NCBI GenBank assembly: GCA_933207985.1
Contig: OW240916.1
Span: 264,294,991 to 264,358,990 of the forward strand
Source: Pelobates cultripes
Taxonomy: Eukaryota; Chordata; Amphibia; Anura; Pelobatidae
DNA: 64,000 bases
Reading direction: 5' to 3'
Numbering within the stretch: the stretch's first letter is position 1; each line of letters opens with the position of its first letter. The notes beneath the pieces are model-generated. The model was not told the origin of the DNA. It did no database searches and worked only from the letters and a program-made list of their open reading frames with translations. The position numbers were made by a program, and so were the translations under genes. Positions 45,345 through 56,133 of this stretch are shown piece by piece.

Positions 45345-46339
45345 GAACATTTTACACCAAGTGAACAAATAGCTACGCATTAGGACTATGCATTATGTGT
45401 CAGAACTAAATGTACAAGCACTTATTTTCTACGTCCACAATAACAAACATATTTATTCTAAAAATGGCTCACTAGAGAAATTACTGTATAATTACATACA
45501 TTACATATTAGCCTGAATGGCTAAAACGTTGTAAGTTAACATGGTGTTATCATGTTCCATACAGCTTATAGATCATTTACAGAAGTGAGCAGGAAATTTC
45601 GACCTTTTATACAATTATACCACAGTCCTACTAAGGTCTTCTTTCAGTGAATGAAAGAATACCAACGTTGTTTTTTTGTGGGCTTTTGATATGAATATTG
45701 AAAAAGAGTGTTTTGGTAATGTTATTCCCCAATATTTAATGGAATCCAATCCAAGATGAAGATGCCTTGCAGGACCAAAAATTCAATTATCCCTAAGGGC
45801 AGTGCTTTTGTCTTAAATAGGATGTTGTTCTAGAAGGAAACTATGCAAAAGTCAGAGTAGAGAATAAACTGGACTGGTAGCTGGGTGGTAGAGAGGCAAG
45901 CAGTTCCACATGGGGTTCCAAGGTGATTTTACTGGAGAATTTGCAGAACTACTGTTTCAGGAATGGACTAAAAAAGCACAATGTTATTTTCTACTTTAGA
46001 GAGATAGCAGTGTGCACACAATTCATATTGGTTTGGTTAATCACATTTTCACTAGCTTTGCAACTGTTCAAAACACCTACGGAGCCAGGGAGGTAATTAA
46101 TTAACTAATTGATGTAGCTCCAAAAAGGAGCCAGCACAGAAGTCTCTGGAATTGGGTTAGTGTTTTAAAGGGTTTTTAACCCTTCATTGCCATTGGGAAT
46201 GAAGGCACTAAGAAAACCATGCACATACATACCCATGGGAAGTCTCAAAACACATTATTTTAGACTCCTGTTGTGCTAGTTTTTCCAGGTTCCATTTTGC
46301 TAACAGTTCCCTGCCTCTTTTATTCTAGTAAATCCACTT
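45345..46339. other. AT-rich DNA, no feature recognised
   Basis: No open frames of interest. GGGTTTTTAACCC at 46172-46184 is a small palindrome. The left end of the MITE that hosts the next hAT-like element lies near 46365. Confidence 0.4.
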
Positions 46340-47229
46340 TATAGCTACCGAAATACGTCACTTCTGTATCCTGACACTATAGCGTTAAACTTACTATTTT
46401 GATTTCCATCCCCCTTGCATCGCATGCGAAAGGTGATTTTATTCAGCTTTTATCCAACACGGCGCTGTTCTTGCCACTGCTGGCCCCACCTTCATGGTTG
46501 AGGTCATCAAACTTTATGATCTCAGCCAATCAAACGCTCTCCTATAGAAAAGCATTGGGAGGCTATTACGCATGCACGTCAAAACGATCCCTGTGTCAAT
46601 CAGCATTTCCTCATAGAGATAAATATGGGGAATGCTCAGCACATCCATGCAGAGCTTCTCTCATGCAGAGATAGGAAGCCCCTCGAGTGGTCGTATGAGT
46701 GACTGCCACAAGAGGTGTCACTAGGCACCACATTTTACTGAAAAGGCAGCTTTTACACTAAAAAGCCAGCAGGGACAGGCTATATACACAAACAAACCAC
46801 TACATTAAGCTGTAGTGGTACTGGTGACCAGGGCCGGACTGGGAAAAAAATTAGGCCCGGGCATTTTTCAATTAGAGTGGCCCCCCAAGAAGGGGGCGGG
46901 CCAGAGAGAGTGTGTTTTGTCATCACTAATGACAAGTACGCCCCCTCTCAAAGTGAGCATGTTGGTTCAATGCGCAAAGCCCCGCTGAAGAGCTCTAGCA
47001 TTAGAAAAAGGCCCTGCATTTGTTCTGCACAGCGCAAGCAAATGTAATAACATGCTTGCGCTGTGTTTGCTTTTAAATTGTCTCTGGTGTCTCCACAAGT
47101 GGGATACCAGAGGACAAAAGGGCCAGGAAAGTGTATGGTGCATGTGTTTGGCGCCTGCTTGTGGGATTGCCTGTGTGTAGAATGTGGTGTGGTATTGTGT
47201 AAATAGGTCAATTTTGTGGTGTAATATGT

Positions 47230-47572
47230 GTGGCTAGGGGCTGTAGAGAGTGCGTGTTTAGGGGCATAGTGTTATAGGGGATGTAGCGAGTGTGTGCATA
47301 CGGGCACTAGTGTGTGTATAGGTGACATAGTGTGTGTAGGGGTTGTAGAGAGGGTGTGTTTAGAGAATGTTGTATGTGTTTGCTTACAAGGAATGTAGTG
47401 TGTGTGTAGGTGGTGCAGTGTGTGTGTGTGTAAGAGATCTAGTGTGTAAGGGACCCAGAGTGTGTATAGAAGATTGTGTGTGTGTAGAGGATTAAGAGTG
47501 CATATAGGGTAAGGGATCTAGCGTGTATCTGGAGCGTAATGTGTGTAGTGGTGCAGTGTGAGAGGTGCTGTA

Positions 47573-47619
<47 letters not shown>

Positions 47620-48362
47620 GACATATTGTATGTGTGAGGTGCGCAGTGTGTTTGTGTAAGAGGGTGCTGTGTGTGAGGGTGTTTTCTTTGTCTGTTAACT
47701 CACTGAGGGTTATTTTATATAATATATAATATATATATGTGTGTGCTGTATATGTGTGGGAGTGAGGGTGCTGTCTGTCTGAGGGTGCTGTGTGCGTCTG
47801 AGGGTGCTGTATGCGTCTGGGGGTGCTTTGTGCGTCTGTGGGGTGCTGTGTGCGTCTGTGGGGTGCTGTGTGCGTCTGGGGGTGCTGTGTGCGTTTGGGG
47901 GTGCTGTGTGTGTCTGGGGGTGCTGTGTGTGTCTGGGTGCTGTGTGTGTGTGAGGGTGCTGTGTGTGTGTCTGGGGGGCTGTGTGTGTGTCTGAGGGGCT
48001 GTGTGTGTCTGGGGGTGCTGTGTGTGTGTCTGGGGTGTGTGCTGTGTGTGTGTGAGGGGCTGTGTGTGTGAGGGGGCTGTGTGTGTGTGGGGTGCTGTGT
48101 GTGAGGGGCTGTGTGTGTGGGGGTGTGTGTCTGGGGTGCTGTGTGTGTGAGGGGGCTGTGTGTGTGCTGTGTGTGCCTGGGGTACTGTGTGTGTGGGGGT
48201 GGGTGTGTGTGTCTGGGGTACTGTGTGTGTGGGGGCTGTGTGTGTCTGGGGGTGCTGTGTGTGTGAGGGGCTGTGTATGTCTGGGGGTACTATGTGTGTG
48301 TGGGGGCTGTGTGTGTCTGTGCTGTGTGTGTGTGTGTGGGGGCTGTGTGTGTGAGGGGGCTG
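47230..48362. repeat. Kilobase-scale TG/GGGGTGCTG minisatellite
   Basis: Irregular TGTGTG words with TAGGGG spacers up to about 47580, a (TA)n run at 47588-47616, then units of about 20 bp around GGGGTGCTGTGTGTGTCTG from 47760 to 48362. The plus strand is G-rich with many G-runs of 3-5, so G-quadruplex formation is plausible. Plus-strand frames of 85-105 codons (47737-48379), made of Cys/Val/Gly, are repeat artefacts. Confidence 0.93.
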
Positions 48363-48544
48363 TTAGGGAATTTATTTAAAAAAAAAATGTATTAATAATT
48401 AAAAAAAAAAGTTATGTTCCCCCCCCCCTTCTTACCTTTAGCCTGGGAGGGGGGGGGGAGCCGTTCTGCAACGAGGGGGGCCATGCTGCCTTCCCTGGTG
48501 GTCCAGTGGTGAGAGTGAACTCTAACCTGCTGGTTAGAGTTCAC

Positions 48545-48575
48545 TCTCGCGAGATCTGAACGTTACCGTGGTAAC
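48545..48575. promoter_or_regulatory. TCTCGCGAGA motif followed by an X-box-like palindrome
   Basis: TCTCGCGAGA at 48545-48554 is followed 7 bp later by GTTACCGTGGTAAC (48562-48575), which fits the RFX X-box pattern GTNRCC...RGYAAC. Both lie in the GC-rich module of the hAT-like element. Sequence match only; no evidence of use. Confidence 0.55.
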
Positions 48576-48905
48576 CGCGGCAACGCTCAGAATCCCGCGA
48601 GAGGACCCGGCGGAGCTGCTGGTTAGAGCTCTGCCGGGTCCTCTCTCTTCCCTCCCTCCCCAGCCGGCGGCCACCTGTAACTGCCTGTGGGCCGGTGAGG
48701 GAGATCTTTGATCTCCCCACCGGCCCATGGAGGCACATAGCAGGGCCGGCGCTCGGATAGCGCTGGCCCTGCAGGGGCCGGCCGGGGAGATCCTGTGATC
48801 TCCCTGCCGGCCTCGGCCCCACGGCCATCGCGGCACACCGGGCATTTGCCTGGTATGCCTGATGGCCAGTCCGGGCCTGCTGGTGAGTATGGTGTCCCTT
48901 TAATA

Positions 48906-50083
48906 AACCCAAACTATAATTGTAAACAATACCAACAGACTCTGGCTCAGTCTGATATAATAATTTGTTTATATTAAACTCACAATACCCAAAGTAAGAT
49001 CTTGAATACATACATGGTATCAGTGTAAGAGAATAACAAAAACAGAATTTTATCTCAACAGGCTTAGCGTTCTTTGTCTATTCTCCTAACAAGAAAATTG
49101 ACTCTTCTAATTAGGAGGAGGGTAACTCTTCACACACCTGCTGGCCTTGAAAACAAACACTGGACATTTTGTTACAAAATAATTACAAAATAATTATACT
49201 GCCAAGCATAAACTGTTTGTCTATTAAACCTTCTATTCCCAGACAGCAAGTTTATCCAATATATTATAGTTGGATTATACTGGTTTGCATTTTTGCATTA
49301 AACAATTTTATATGTATATAAAATAATGACAAGGTTTTAAAAAACAAAACAAAAAAAACATGTATAACTATATATAATTGTTATATTGCCTTACACAGGG
49401 ACATTACTAACTAAATACAGCTATTAACTCTTAAAAGAAATAATATACAATTTCATGTAAAGTTATACAATTCTCGTAAAATAATCAGCTTCAAAAATAT
49501 ATATCAGAAACCCCTTAAAGAGCGTTAATGACTTTGCTATTTTTGGCAGATCGCCAAGCTATGAAAAGAAAGGATAGCCTTTTTGGCTTATAGAGTGAAT
49601 TAAGCAGTGGGTGGCTAGTTACCAACACCTTGTAAAGGGCATTTATTATACTAGGCTCTCTCTGATTGATACTGACTTCAGATACTGACAACAAGAAAAC
49701 AGAAGGACCTATATAAATATGTCATCTTGGTTAAAAACACATATTAAACTAAGATAAACATGTCAATATAACTATAATGAGTCTAACAGTAAAAGAGAAG
49801 AGACAGTATTTAGGTTAAAAAAATAACTAAAACTCGTTTCAGCTACTCCACTGACCTGCTCTGTGAAAGATGTGTTAAAATTATCATTATTAAATAATTA
49901 TAATTGATATGATATTTATTGATATCATTGATATCATATGGTAAGTAAAGATAAATGAAAATATCGTAGAACTGAAAAGTTAATGCAACGGTCTTGCTAT
50001 TAAATTACTGAGTAACACACACAATTTGTCTGTAGTGATTATAAAGTTAAATTGATGAGAAATAAAAAAAAAAATCTTCTTAC
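48906..50083. other. AT-rich DNA, no feature recognised
   Basis: Low GC, A-rich runs and short palindromic TGATATCATTGATATCATAT-type words near 49919-49938. No open frame or repeat terminus that I can support. Confidence 0.4.
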
Positions 50084-50147
50084 CCTACATCCAAAGTCAG
50101 GAAAAGCAACTCTTTCAATATAAATGACAGGTTTGTAGGGCAGTTTT
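50084..50147 (-). CDS. Candidate 64-nt internal exon
   Basis: On the minus strand, TATTTTTTTTCAG precedes 50147 (a strong pyrimidine tract plus AG), and the block ends at G|GTAAGA (50084/50083). Using one leading base to complete a codon, the frame reads KLPYKPVIYIERVAFPDFGC then R, with no stop and a protein-like composition; it would end in phase 0. A second frame is also open, so the coding call is weak. I do not recognise the family. It lies on the same strand as the exon at 7520-7600, but about 42 kb upstream of it, and nothing shows that they are linked. Confidence 0.25.
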
Positions 50148-50587
50148 CTGAAAAAAATAAAAAAAATACATATCAATAAAGAAGAATTATCCAATCAAAA
50201 AATGCACAGAGCCAGATAAACATGTAGCACAAATCAGCGAATCAGAAGACATTTACACAAAATGAACTTTTATCAAATAACTCCAAAAAGAACACTCGTG
50301 GTCACTCTGTTCCAAGTACAGGCAGGCAAATGTTTTCTTAAAACTAGATGTTTATTCAAACATTAAAACACAAAAATGATATCCATCAAGCAAAAGAACT
50401 CAAATACAACACAGTCCTGATCACGTTTCATTTATTCACGGGTTACTCCCCGTGCCAATACAACCTTTGTATACACCTGCTGTGTACACGGTTGATCACA
50501 TAAATGTTCTGCCGTGCAGCTGTTAGGCTAGAAGAGCATAGTAGAAATAGTAAAGACATAGGTAGATCAGTGATTCTCATCGGAGTT

Positions 50588-50807
50588 AAAGTAAATCTCC
50601 AAGCACCATAACCACTACACTGTGGCACCTCCTAACATTAACAGTCAAACATTTTCTTTCCTGGGTTCTACTGGGCATCACTACCCACTGCCACTACCTC
50701 TGTTTACGAGTTTTTGCTTGCTAAGCCCTGTCATGCCCTGCAGCACAATGGCAGAGAGCACCAGGGAGCGAGATGTAGATGTTATAAAATTTAGAGTATT
50801 CTTTTAA
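50588..50807. mobile_element. MITE-like element, 'CTCCAAGCACCATAAC' family
   Basis: AAAGTAAATCTCCAAGCACC then ATAACCACTACA at the left belongs to the same family as 39858. The right end AGAGTATTCTTTTAAG at about 50792-50807 is a degraded counterpart of the usual GAGTGTTCCTTTAAG. The short frames inside on both strands have no domain. Confidence 0.5.
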
Positions 50808-51179
50808 GGCAAAACAACAGGCCTTGTTTATAGTTGAGCTAGATAATGTCATCAAATCAGCTTTGTTTGCCTAATTATTTCCATTCGCCTTTCATTTTAC
50901 TACAATTCACAGTTCTGTAAATAGCCCTGATAGTCACAAACATGATATGTATGCGACTTAGTTCTACAACAAAAGTTATTCCCTAACATGTAAATTGTCA
51001 TTAGTTTATCATAAATAACAGAATAGAAATAAATTCTCCTAGGCACCTAAATTTTAAGCTTGGATGTTTTGGCACAAAACGTAAAATTCACTTTGATTCC
51101 ACTGTAATGTATACCTTAGTGAATAACTCAATCCTTGAATACATAACTTCTAGTATTTTAGTACTCCACTTATACAACG

Positions 51180-51270
51180 TTTTATAAAACGTATCTTTTA
51201 CACATACGATCTACTATAAAACTATAAAACTATAGTAGATCATATGTGTAAAAGATAAGGTTTTATAAAA
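51180..51270. repeat. Near-perfect 40-bp palindrome (cruciform candidate)
   Basis: TATCTTTTACACATACGATC and TACTATA on the left (arm 51180-51218) pair with TATAGTAGATCATATGTGTA and AAAGATA on the right (arm 51231-51270), with one indel and very few mismatches across a 12-nt loop AAACTATAAAAC. No flanking target duplication was resolved. A short foldback element or a recent inverted duplication are both possible. Confidence 0.9.
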
Positions 51271-51480
51271 ACAAAAGCTCAAAAGTATTTAACAATTTGA
51301 CACTTGTCTCAGTGGAGCAACATTTGCTTATGCGCAATAGCATGGTGTTGGTGGGAGCCATCACATGGTTCCCGCTAGTACCATAAACACTGCGCCACAA
51401 ATGAAATCGACTTTATAAACATCTGCAACATGAAGGTTAACCGTCAACCATTAACCATCAATGATACATTTCACATGATA

Positions 51481-52845
51481 ATACCCAAAGAAGATGATCT
51501 TTGTCACATCTACATTTCTCAAAAAAGTTTATCAAATTAAAGGCATAGATTTTACATAAGTACAGAGTTTTGTTTAGATTCACTTAAAAAAAAACGAATT
51601 TCCTCTCTGTTTAAACAAACAATCAAAATGAAATTAATTGGAGAAAGCTGGGCTTTTTATGGTGGGGAAGAATAAACATGTTATGGGCATATGTTCTTCC
51701 TAAGCGGACATATATTTTTAGATTAATTCCCAGAAAGGTGCCTCAAATTATTACAAAAAGAAATTATGAAATTTGTTTGATTGGGGGGAAAAAAGACACA
51801 TATAAATGTCATAAAAGCAATATAATCTATGTTACATCATGTGAAAATTTTGCCATGGGGTGTAGCTAAGACCTGTCAACAGTATAGTAACAAACACAGG
51901 TTTCAATGTCAAAAATGCTATTTGCGTTCTGGCATGTTACAATTCTTGGAATATGTATAGTAGGGGATCACCATAACACGATTTGTAGCTTTAGGTCAGG
52001 GATTGCAATACTATAGGAGCTATATTGTGCTTACCACATCTCCAACACTATTATTTGTAATTGCTTGCGCACCTACTTTTCTGTGTTTTGTGCTGTTTTT
52101 TTTTACTACAAAAGCACTTGTTCTAACTCTCAAATAGACTAATATATTAGCCAAGTACAATTCAGGAAGTCACAGACAGATAGGTATACAGAGGGATTTG
52201 GGAGGGCTTCAGACACACATTAAGGTATATATTTATATGTCATGTTTTATCCAGATAATTGTTTTTATTCCATAAGGGAATAATGCTAGTTTTAAATCCC
52301 GATAGCATTTTTGTAATCAGTAATCACAAAATACCAGCAGATTCCTTACAAATGCTTAACGATGCAATGTTCTCCAATATATTTGTTTTGTCTTCCAATT
52401 CTTGAAAAAAAAAATGCTATTTTGCTGAACTTATGTAAACTACCTTAATATAACAGATACAGTAAAATCTTTAAGCCTTTCTTAACTAAATTCTTTAATT
52501 TTGATTTCCAATTTATTTGTGTTTTTCCTCCCCAATCAAACACATTTTATAATTTGTTTTTGTAATCATTTGAGACACCTTTCTGGGAATTAATCTAAAA
52601 ATATATGCCCACTTAGGAAGAACATATGCCCATAAAATGTTTATTCTTCCCCACCATGAAAAGCCCAGCTTTCTCCAATTAATTCCATTTTTGATTGTTT
52701 GTTTAAACAAAGAGAGGAAATTACATTCTTTAAGTGATTCTCAACTAAATTATGTAGTTTTGTAAACATCTATGCCTTTAATAAACTTTTTTTGAGAAAT
52801 GTAGACGTGACCACGGTCATCTTCTTTGGGTATTAGTGCAGGTTA
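51481..52845. mobile_element. Inverted pair of L1-like fragments
   Basis: About 51481-51800 (plus) and about 52495-52845 (minus) are copies of the same sequence in opposite orientation, separated by about 0.7 kb. Each encodes a broken L1-type block after the RT: the minus copy reads NWRKLGFSWWGRINILWAYV then LPKWAYIFRLIPRKVSQMIT, and the plus copy LWAYVLPKRTYIFRLIPRKV. This corresponds to the 'W...S..GRI...K...LPK..YLF..IP' block of L1 ORF2. Both outer ends converge on ATACCCAAAGAAGATGA, so the inversion includes the same left limit. The spacer (51840-52490) is unassigned. Confidence 0.85.
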
Positions 52846-55306
52846 TGTTACATAGGTGCCAACAGTCCTGATTTTGCAGCAACAAAAACATTTTTGGTTC
52901 CCACAAAAATGTGCTCAGGAGACCAATCCCGCATTGTCAAAGCTGGGCAGATTGCAGGATGCTGGAGAGGAGGGGCACGAGGACCATGCACAAAGAACTT
53001 CATCTGCCCTAAGTGCATGACCTACCTTCGGGGCAGAGGGGTACTATCAGTCAGGAGTGATCTTGCTAACTTTTATGGGTGGACCCACCCTGTTTCACGG
53101 GCAGTCTTGGATGGTGGGCAGACAATGCTGGCAGGTGATGGTAGTACCACCACAATATGTAATACAAATAAAAATGACTACTATAGAGCTTTGAAAGTAG
53201 TTAAGACTGATTTCAGAATAAAAAGTCATAGAACCAGTTTGCGTACCTGGGAGTGTATTTATTATCTACTTGGTTTACAAATGACAGATTCACTTTCAAC
53301 GTGAACTGCTCATCCACAGCACATGTAAATGATTACGTTTACTGTCAGGATAATCTACCATTGCCCTATTCATTGTATCTGTAAAATCACCAACAAGTGT
53401 ACAGATCAAAAGACATGCTTACCTAATTGTGTCCTTCTCTATCATTATGCGTAACATAAAGTCCTGAATTTAATGTGAGTTTTTGCACACACCTTAGAGA
53501 GAGCAAGGTATCTGACGATTCCAATATGAGCTGTCCAATATGGTGCAGTTACATACAACATTTCATATATAGATTTTGTAGCAATGTGACTACTTCAGTG
53601 AAGAGATGAGATAGTATTCCTTACAGGGTAAGGTCATATCATGTTTGGCATAACAGGTGCACTTTAACTGAATTGACAGCTGATAAATAGGTGTTATATT
53701 TACTCATTTCAGTGGTACACATCTTCACACATTCCAAGGAAGGATAACAGGCTTGTTTTCATACTTGAACCATCTGATCTATCTTACGGGACTCGAATTT
53801 CATATAATGTTTATATTTTGTAAGTTTCCCCTTATATTATCCTTTTTTATGAGCGCCCTCAATTCCCTTTAGTTGTAACTAAACTACAGTAGGTTGCCCA
53901 TGTTTGACAGATATTTGGGCTTCCACAAGGGGAATAGGGTATACTCTATCCCAGGAAGCAGGCTGGGTTGACTACTGTATATATAAAGAGCTATGGAGAA
54001 GCAAATTCCTGGATTTAGCATATAAAATATAGAAAACTAGATGATGTAATAACATAATATAGAACGCCTCCTCCACTCTGGCACTCAAAGGGTTTCCAAA
54101 GGTTTGTCAAGTTTCATAAAAAGAGAATGTTGAACCCGTTCCAAAATCTTACGTCTTTTTCCAGAGCACAAGTACAGTTCCATCCTCTTTTTCACAAAGG
54201 GAGGTCTTTGCATCTCTGCAAAAATTGTGGATTAATTTTGATAGCATCTTGCGTGACAAGGAACAATGAAAAAGCTAATCTGCTGTAGATTTCTCATTGC
54301 ATTACATATTTGTGTATCAATGATGAAACTACAGATGTCGGTGAACTACATTTCCCATGATGCACAGCCAGCGACAGAGCTCTTGTCAATTATAATCAGT
54401 GCCATAGCTGGCCATATTAGCTATCCTACAGATATCCGTACAGATATCCCTGCATATTCCACAGCATTATTATGATATATAAATACTGTTATTTCCAAGT
54501 CAAACCCTGAGTAGCAGCCAAAAGCCTGAGCACAATGTAAAGTGTTTGTATGATATCCAGGATATACTCAGAGCAAGAGTTCAATTTTTATTTCAGTGTC
54601 TGCTGACAGATATTTCTTCCAACAGTATATGTGTTACATACTTGGCAGTGTTCCTTCCATGCGTAGTGAACTCAATGCTTTCATAATCGGGATAAAAAAG
54701 CAATCACATCAAATGTAATGCTTCAGGCCAAAGTTTATTACTTGCTATGTAAATGGTTTTTAAAGAACTTAATTACAGGTTTTGCGGATTAGAAAGGAAA
54801 TTATATCAAGTGATTCATGTATTACCAATGATAACAAAGTATCCGTTGCTGAATCAGTTTAGACAGTGCCATGTCTGGAGCCTTAAAGATGTAGGTTTAC
54901 CGTGTAGATTAGAAATGATTATTATAACATTTCAATATAGCGCCAAGAAATTAAAAAAAATATATATATTATATAAACATTATTATAACAAAAAGACACA
55001 GTGAAACGGGTCAGTTAAGAAGATTTACAGTATCCTGTTTAAAAGCTTAGAATATAAAGTAGAAAAAGACACAATCTGAACATAAATGTGTATGGCAAAC
55101 TAAAAAAATATGTGTTGGCTGGATCCAAGATATTACTAGATAATCAGTCCTGGGGTTAGTGGAATTATTTTATAGCTGTTATGTTTCATTAGTGTTAGAC
55201 AAAAAATGGAGGAACACAACTGCAGAATTAATAGGTAGTACTTTAAGAAAAACACAAAGAACTTTCAGTATTATTTCTTGAGAGGTTTTATTTTTCTCTT
55301 AATGAA
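52846..55306. other. Mostly unassigned
   Basis: 52850-53170 is GC-richer and gives a 136-codon plus frame (52894-53304) without any recognised domain; a repeat is more likely than a gene. The remainder is AT-rich. The SBS/ZNF143-like motif at 54345 is listed separately. A short (TA)n lies at 54960-54973. Confidence 0.4.
54345..54363 (+). promoter_or_regulatory. ZNF143/SBS-like motif ACTACATTTCCCATGATGC
   Basis: The 19-mer closely matches the ACTACAATTCCCAGNATGC element recognised by ZNF143-type factors and also carried by some dispersed vertebrate repeats. No promoter or exon is visible beside it, so a repeat-borne copy is the simpler reading. Confidence 0.5.
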
Positions 55307-55862
55307 TTAAAGGAACACTATAGTCACCTAAATTACTTTAGCTAAATAAAGCAGTTTTAGTGTATAGATCATTCCCCTGCAATTTCACTGCTCAACTCAC
55401 TGTCATTTAGGCGTTAAATCCCTTTGTTTCTGTTTATGCAACCCTAGTCACACCTCCCCTGGCTACGATTGACAGAGCCTGCATGAAAAAAAAAAACTGG
55501 TTTCACTTTCAAACAGATGTAATTTACCTTAAATAATTGTATCTCAATCTCTAAATTGAACTTTAATCACATACAGGAGGCTCTTGCAGGGTCTAGCAAG
55601 CTATTAACATAGCAGGGGATAAGAAAATCTTAATTAAACAGAACTTGCAATAAAGAAAGCCTAAATAGGGCTCTCTTTACAGGAAGTGTTTATGGAAGGC
55701 TGTGCAAGTCACATGCAGGGAGGTGTGACTAGGGTTCATAAACAAAGGGATTGAACTCCTAAATGGCAGAGGATTGAGCAGTGAGGCTGCAGGGGCATGT
55801 TCTATACACCAAAACTGCTTCATTAAGCTAAAGTTGTTCAGGTGACTATAGTGTCCCTTTAA
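55307..55862. mobile_element. Intact TTAA-flanked MITE with long inverted arms
   Basis: TTAA at 55307-55310 and 55859-55862 flanks a 548-bp core beginning AGGAACACTATAGTCACC and ending GGTGACTATAGTGTCCCT. The inverted similarity continues inward for well over 150 bp on each side (GCAGTTTTAGTGTATAGATC against TTCTATACACCAAAACTGC; GGCTACGATTGACAGAGCCT region against CACATGCAGGGAGGTGTGAC region), so most of the element is a foldback. No coding frame. A diverged copy lies at 6892-7395, and parts recur at 16440, 18100 and 38278. Confidence 0.92.
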
Positions 55863-56013
55863 GTTGAAGACAATTTATCTCATACTTCCAGTTTTGGCAT
55901 GAAGGAAAAAAAACAAAACTTTATGCAATTCTCGTGTTTGCAATAAAAAGGAACAATTAATAATAATGTCCTCAATTATACGAATTAGGATTTAGAATGA
56001 AATATAAGTAGAG

Positions 56014-56133
56014 TTAATGAGTGGTACATAGAAATTGATTATCCTTATATGCAAGTTGCAGCAATAATTAGACTTGATAAGTGGCACATAGAATTTGATT
56101 ATCCTTATATACAGGTTGCAGCAATATTTAGAT
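56014..56133. repeat. 60-bp tandem duplication
   Basis: Two adjacent 60-bp units: GTGGTACATAGAAATTGATT at 56021 and GTGGCACATAGAATTTGATT at 56081, followed in both by ATCCTTATAT and a GCAGCAATA block. About 85% identical. No third unit. Confidence 0.9.

Larger units (their letters stand above)
46829..48879. mobile_element. hAT-like element with CAGGGCCGGACTGG termini
   Basis: It begins CAGGGCCGGACTGGG and ends GGCCAGTCCGGGCCTG. The flanks CTGGTGAC (46821-46828) and CTGGTGAG (48880-48887) match at 7 of 8 positions, fitting an 8-bp target duplication with one later change. The interior holds a TG-rich minisatellite (47230-48362), A/C runs, a GC-rich module homologous to part of the element at 42611-43421, and near the right end a CGGCCCATGG/CCGGCC-rich segment. 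No transposase was found; long minus-strand frames at 48534-49011 lie in the GC-rich module and have no domain. Confidence 0.88.
46340..48905. mobile_element. TTAA-type MITE (reverse orientation) split by a hAT-like insertion
   Basis: Read in reverse, this resembles the MITE at 29341-29802. TATCCTGACACTATAGCG at 46364 corresponds to its terminal hairpin. ACCACTACATTAAGCTGTAG then TGGTACTGGTGA (46797-46828), continuing at 48880 with CTGGTGAGTATGGTGTCCCT and TTAA, corresponds to its other end. The hAT-like element at 46829-48879 separates the two parts. Confidence 0.65.

Noticed and set aside
47737..48379. Plus-strand Cys/Val/Gly-rich frames resembling cysteine-rich proteins
   Set aside because: Pure by-product of the TG-rich minisatellite; several frames are open at once and there is no signal peptide or splice context.
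52894..53304. 136-codon plus frame with several Cys and Gly residues
   Set aside because: Spacing of cysteines fits no zinc finger I know, the region has repeat-like composition, and there are no splice signals supporting an exon.
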